Shown here one piece after another: positions 62,061-64,000 of a stretch of 64,000 bases of DNA. Position 1 is the stretch's first letter. The number at the start of each line of letters is the position of its first letter. The notes below the pieces were generated by a model, which did no database searches, had not been told where the DNA came from, and was given only the letters and a program-made list of their open reading frames with translations. A program made the position numbers and the translations under genes. Location: positions 7,722 to 71,721 of the forward strand of contig DATKRV010000006.1 in the NCBI GenBank assembly GCA_035532075.1, written 5' to 3'. This stretch comes from CAIVND01 sp035532075. Its GTDB lineage: Bacteria > Actinomycetota > Acidimicrobiia > Acidimicrobiales > Bog-793.

Positions 62061-63895
62061 GTAAGTCCGCAGCTTTTGCCTTCGCGGGACTCGTCTTTGC
62101 CTGCACGGCATGTGGGTCAGCAGCGACTCAGGCGACGGGCATCACGTCTACGACGGTACCGACAAGGATCGAGCTCAACGCGAACGGGTTCGTCAACGTG
62201 GGAGTGCCCTCGCTTCCGACGAATTTCAACCCGGCAACGGTTGAGGGTTCCAATCAGGTCACGGCAATGGTCATGGCGCAGGTTTTGCCACAGACGTTTC
62301 TGCTCAATAATTTCAACGCACCACAGTGTCCGGAAAATGTCTCGAGTGTGTGCGAGGGATTGCTCGCGGGAGTTGATCCCGCCGAGCTCGTGAGTAATTC
62401 ACCTCAGACCGTTGTCTACCATCTTGCGAGTAGGGCATCGTGGTCCGACGGGGTGCCGATCACTGTGGCGGACTTCATCTACAACTGGAAGATGCAGGTT
62501 CTTGCCGGGCCTTCGCTGCCCGCGACCGATCCGATCGGCGGATACGAGGACATCTCGAATATCACTGGATCTGCCCACGGGAAGACGGTCACGGTTGTCT
62601 TCTATCAGCCCTATGCGGACTGGCAGGCACTGTTCACGAATCTGATTCCGGCCCATATCGCGAAAGATTTCGCGGGCTGGAACACTGATTTCGTTCACTT
62701 TCCTTCCTCGAATTTCGTCTCCGGCGGACCATTCAAGATTGCCAAGATAGTTCCCGGCAGGCAGCTCGTTCTTGTCCGCAATCGTGACTATTGGGGGCCT
62801 CCTGCGCGCGTCGCCGGAATTGTCTTCAACGTCGAGCAAACCCGGACGGCGATGCTTCACGCTCTGGCAACGGGACGTATTGACATGGGCGCGGTGGTCC
62901 CGGGGCTCAAGGTTGAAAACACGGTGGTATCGAGTACAAGTCTGATTGAGTCAACTCAGCCGGGGCCGATTCTGTATCAGCTGGATTTCAACCTCGCCGA
63001 TCCAACGCTTGCGGACCTCAACTTGCGTCAGGCGATCGCCGAGGCAATTGACCGTCATCAGATCGTCTCTGACACGGCGGGACTGCTGACGCCGTTTAAC
63101 AATGTTGCCGCGAACCACCTCTTTCCCTATGGGTTTCAGGGCAGCCAACCCAATGACAGCACCTACGAACCGGTAAATCTTGCGCAAGCCCAGGCACAGC
63201 TCGTCGAGGCCGGGTACACGATCGGTATCGACGGAATTGCACGGTCGGTGTTCGGTCAGCCACTGGTTCTCTCTCTGGTTGGACCTTCGGGAAATGACGT
63301 GATTGCGAACATCGAGGATCACATCCAGGCGGAGCTCCTCCAGATCGGAATTGAGGTCAAGATCGACAACGTCTCGTCGAGCGAGCTGCTCGCAAACCGT
63401 CTACCACAGGGGAACTATCAGCTTGCAATCGCTCCCTATCTCATGTCCCAGTTCCTCTCGACAAATGTGCAGCTTTACACCAATCCAGTCGGTCCGGTGA
63501 TTGCTCCTGTTGGCGCCTCGAGTGGCGCGGCGTTAGCTCCGACCATTGGAACTTCTTTGGTGACGCCTCACGGAACCGAGCCCGCTGCGGTCGATGCAGG
63601 CGCAGTAACTCGTGACATCTTGGGATACGACGATCCCAGAGTTGTCCAACTGTTCGATGATGCCTCGCAGGAACTGAACGCGGGTGCGTTCACGACGTAC
63701 AACCAGATCGATACCGCGATATGGGCGGAGCTTCCCGCATTGCCGCTTTTTCAGATGCCGGTGAGCTTTGTCTGGAACGTACGCGTTCTGAATATCGCGA
63801 ACTCACAGGGCTGGCTTGGTCCGATGTGGAACGCGCAGAACTGGGCAATTCAGTCGAGTCCGCCGCCAACGACGACGACAACGCTACCCAGTTGA
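62051..63895 (+). CDS. Solute-binding lipoprotein, ABC peptide transporter family 5
   Basis: A 614-residue protein beginning with a lipoprotein signal (FAFAGLVFACTACGS; Cys18 or Cys21 would be lipidated). SBP_bac_5 features: VVYHLASRASWSDGVPITVA, DFIYNWKMQVLAGP, GGPFKIAKIVPGRQLVLVRN, RDYWGPPARVAGIVF and LRQAIAEAIDRHQIVSD. A Thr-rich C-terminus (PPPTTTTTLPS) is unusual. It overlaps secG by ten bases, so they are co-transcribed. No permease gene follows within the window. Peptide or similar uptake is inferred. Confidence 0.88.
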   Translation: MGLSKSAAFAFAGLVFACTACGSAATQATGITSTTVPTRIELNANGFVNVGVPSLPTNFNPATVEGSNQVTAMVMAQVLPQTFLLNNFNAPQCPENVSSVCEGLLAGVDPAELVSNSPQTVVYHLASRASWSDGVPITVADFIYNWKMQVLAGPSLPATDPIGGYEDISNITGSAHGKTVTVVFYQPYADWQALFTNLIPAHIAKDFAGWNTDFVHFPSSNFVSGGPFKIAKIVPGRQLVLVRNRDYWGPPARVAGIVFNVEQTRTAMLHALATGRIDMGAVVPGLKVENTVVSSTSLIESTQPGPILYQLDFNLADPTLADLNLRQAIAEAIDRHQIVSDTAGLLTPFNNVAANHLFPYGFQGSQPNDSTYEPVNLAQAQAQLVEAGYTIGIDGIARSVFGQPLVLSLVGPSGNDVIANIEDHIQAELLQIGIEVKIDNVSSSELLANRLPQGNYQLAIAPYLMSQFLSTNVQLYTNPVGPVIAPVGASSGAALAPTIGTSLVTPHGTEPAAVDAGAVTRDILGYDDPRVVQLFDDASQELNAGAFTTYNQIDTAIWAELPALPLFQMPVSFVWNVRVLNIANSQGWLGPMWNAQNWAIQSSPPPTTTTTLPS

Positions 63896-63984
63896 GGCAG
63901 ATTTCGTTACCGAGGTCCGGTCGCGAGCGTATGTCGGCATTGCGCTAATCTCTTCTCGCCCCTCAGGGGGAATGTGATGGTCAC
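63896..63984. other. Short intergenic gap before right edge
   Basis: No gene seen. The interval leads to a probable tRNA start. Confidence 0.35.
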
Positions 63985-64000
63985 GTCGGAGTGGCGGAAT
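63985..64000 (+). tRNA. Probable tRNA-Leu 5' end, cut by the window edge
   Basis: GTCGGAG-TG-GCGG-AAT matches the first 16 bases of a tRNA-Leu such as the one at 38716-38798 (GCCCGGA-TG-GCGG-AAT). The rest lies beyond 64000, so the anticodon cannot be read. Confidence 0.5.

Overview
This 64 kb window is chromosomal DNA of a high-GC Gram-positive bacterium (Actinomycetota). The signs are an F420-type LLM oxidoreductase, an ANTAR response regulator, a DtxR/IdeR-type metal regulator, a BTAD/SARP-type regulator, an InhA-like enoyl reductase, the order uvrC-rapZ-yvcK-gap-pgk-tpiA-secG, and many apparently leaderless genes (TANNNT six to seven bases before an ATG or GTG start). A class Acidimicrobiia relative fits best, but this is inferred from gene content and not proven.

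Layout. 1-3.2 kb: edge of an integrated element next to tRNA-Cys, with a decayed Doc-type toxin behind an intact antitoxin, an AbrB-type antitoxin with a putative toxin, and a tyrosine recombinase beside the tRNA 3' end. 3.3-7.5 kb: SHOCT protein, InhA-like FabI, an unknown polytopic membrane protein and a BTAD regulator. 7.7-18.5 kb: translation and RNA-maturation operon rimP-nusA-ylxR-infB-rbfA-truB-ribF-def-fmt-rpe-hisG-cold-shock-like gene. 18.6-26.5 kb: DUF1844 gene, infC-rpmI-rplT, a TrmH-family methyltransferase, pheS-pheT, maf and a class-A beta-lactamase-like serine hydrolase. 26.6-32.4 kb (minus strand): type II fatty-acid operon fabD-fabH-fabG-acpP-fabF and an LLM oxidoreductase. 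32.4-38.7 kb: accessory region with a DUF4234-like pseudogene, about 1 kb without recognisable genes, and a three-gene cassette (YfhO-like membrane protein, methyltransferase, polyprenyl-phosphate glycosyltransferase). It ends at tRNA-Leu(CAA) and carries a degenerate copy of that tRNA's 3' end at its far side. 38.9-44.7 kb: menC, a coiled-coil protein, an ANTAR regulator, a DtxR-family regulator and polA. 44.9-55.9 kb: rpsA, coaE, uvrB, uvrA, an atypical SDR, an APH-like kinase and uvrC. 55.9-63.9 kb: methyltransferase, rapZ, yvcK, gap-pgk-tpiA, secG and a peptide-binding lipoprotein, then what looks like the first bases of another tRNA-Leu.

Most of the window is housekeeping: translation (rimP to def/fmt, infC, pheST, rpsA), membrane lipid synthesis (fab genes), nucleotide excision repair (uvrA, uvrB, uvrC, polA) and lower glycolysis. 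The main points for a second look are the two tRNA-linked accessory regions with decaying genes, the recurrent leaderless promoter signature, a FabD with a fused biotinyl/lipoyl-like domain, a RibF without a recognisable kinase motif, an SDR without YxxxK, a PGK with an internal deletion, a missing whiA, and an attenuator-like hairpin before rimP.
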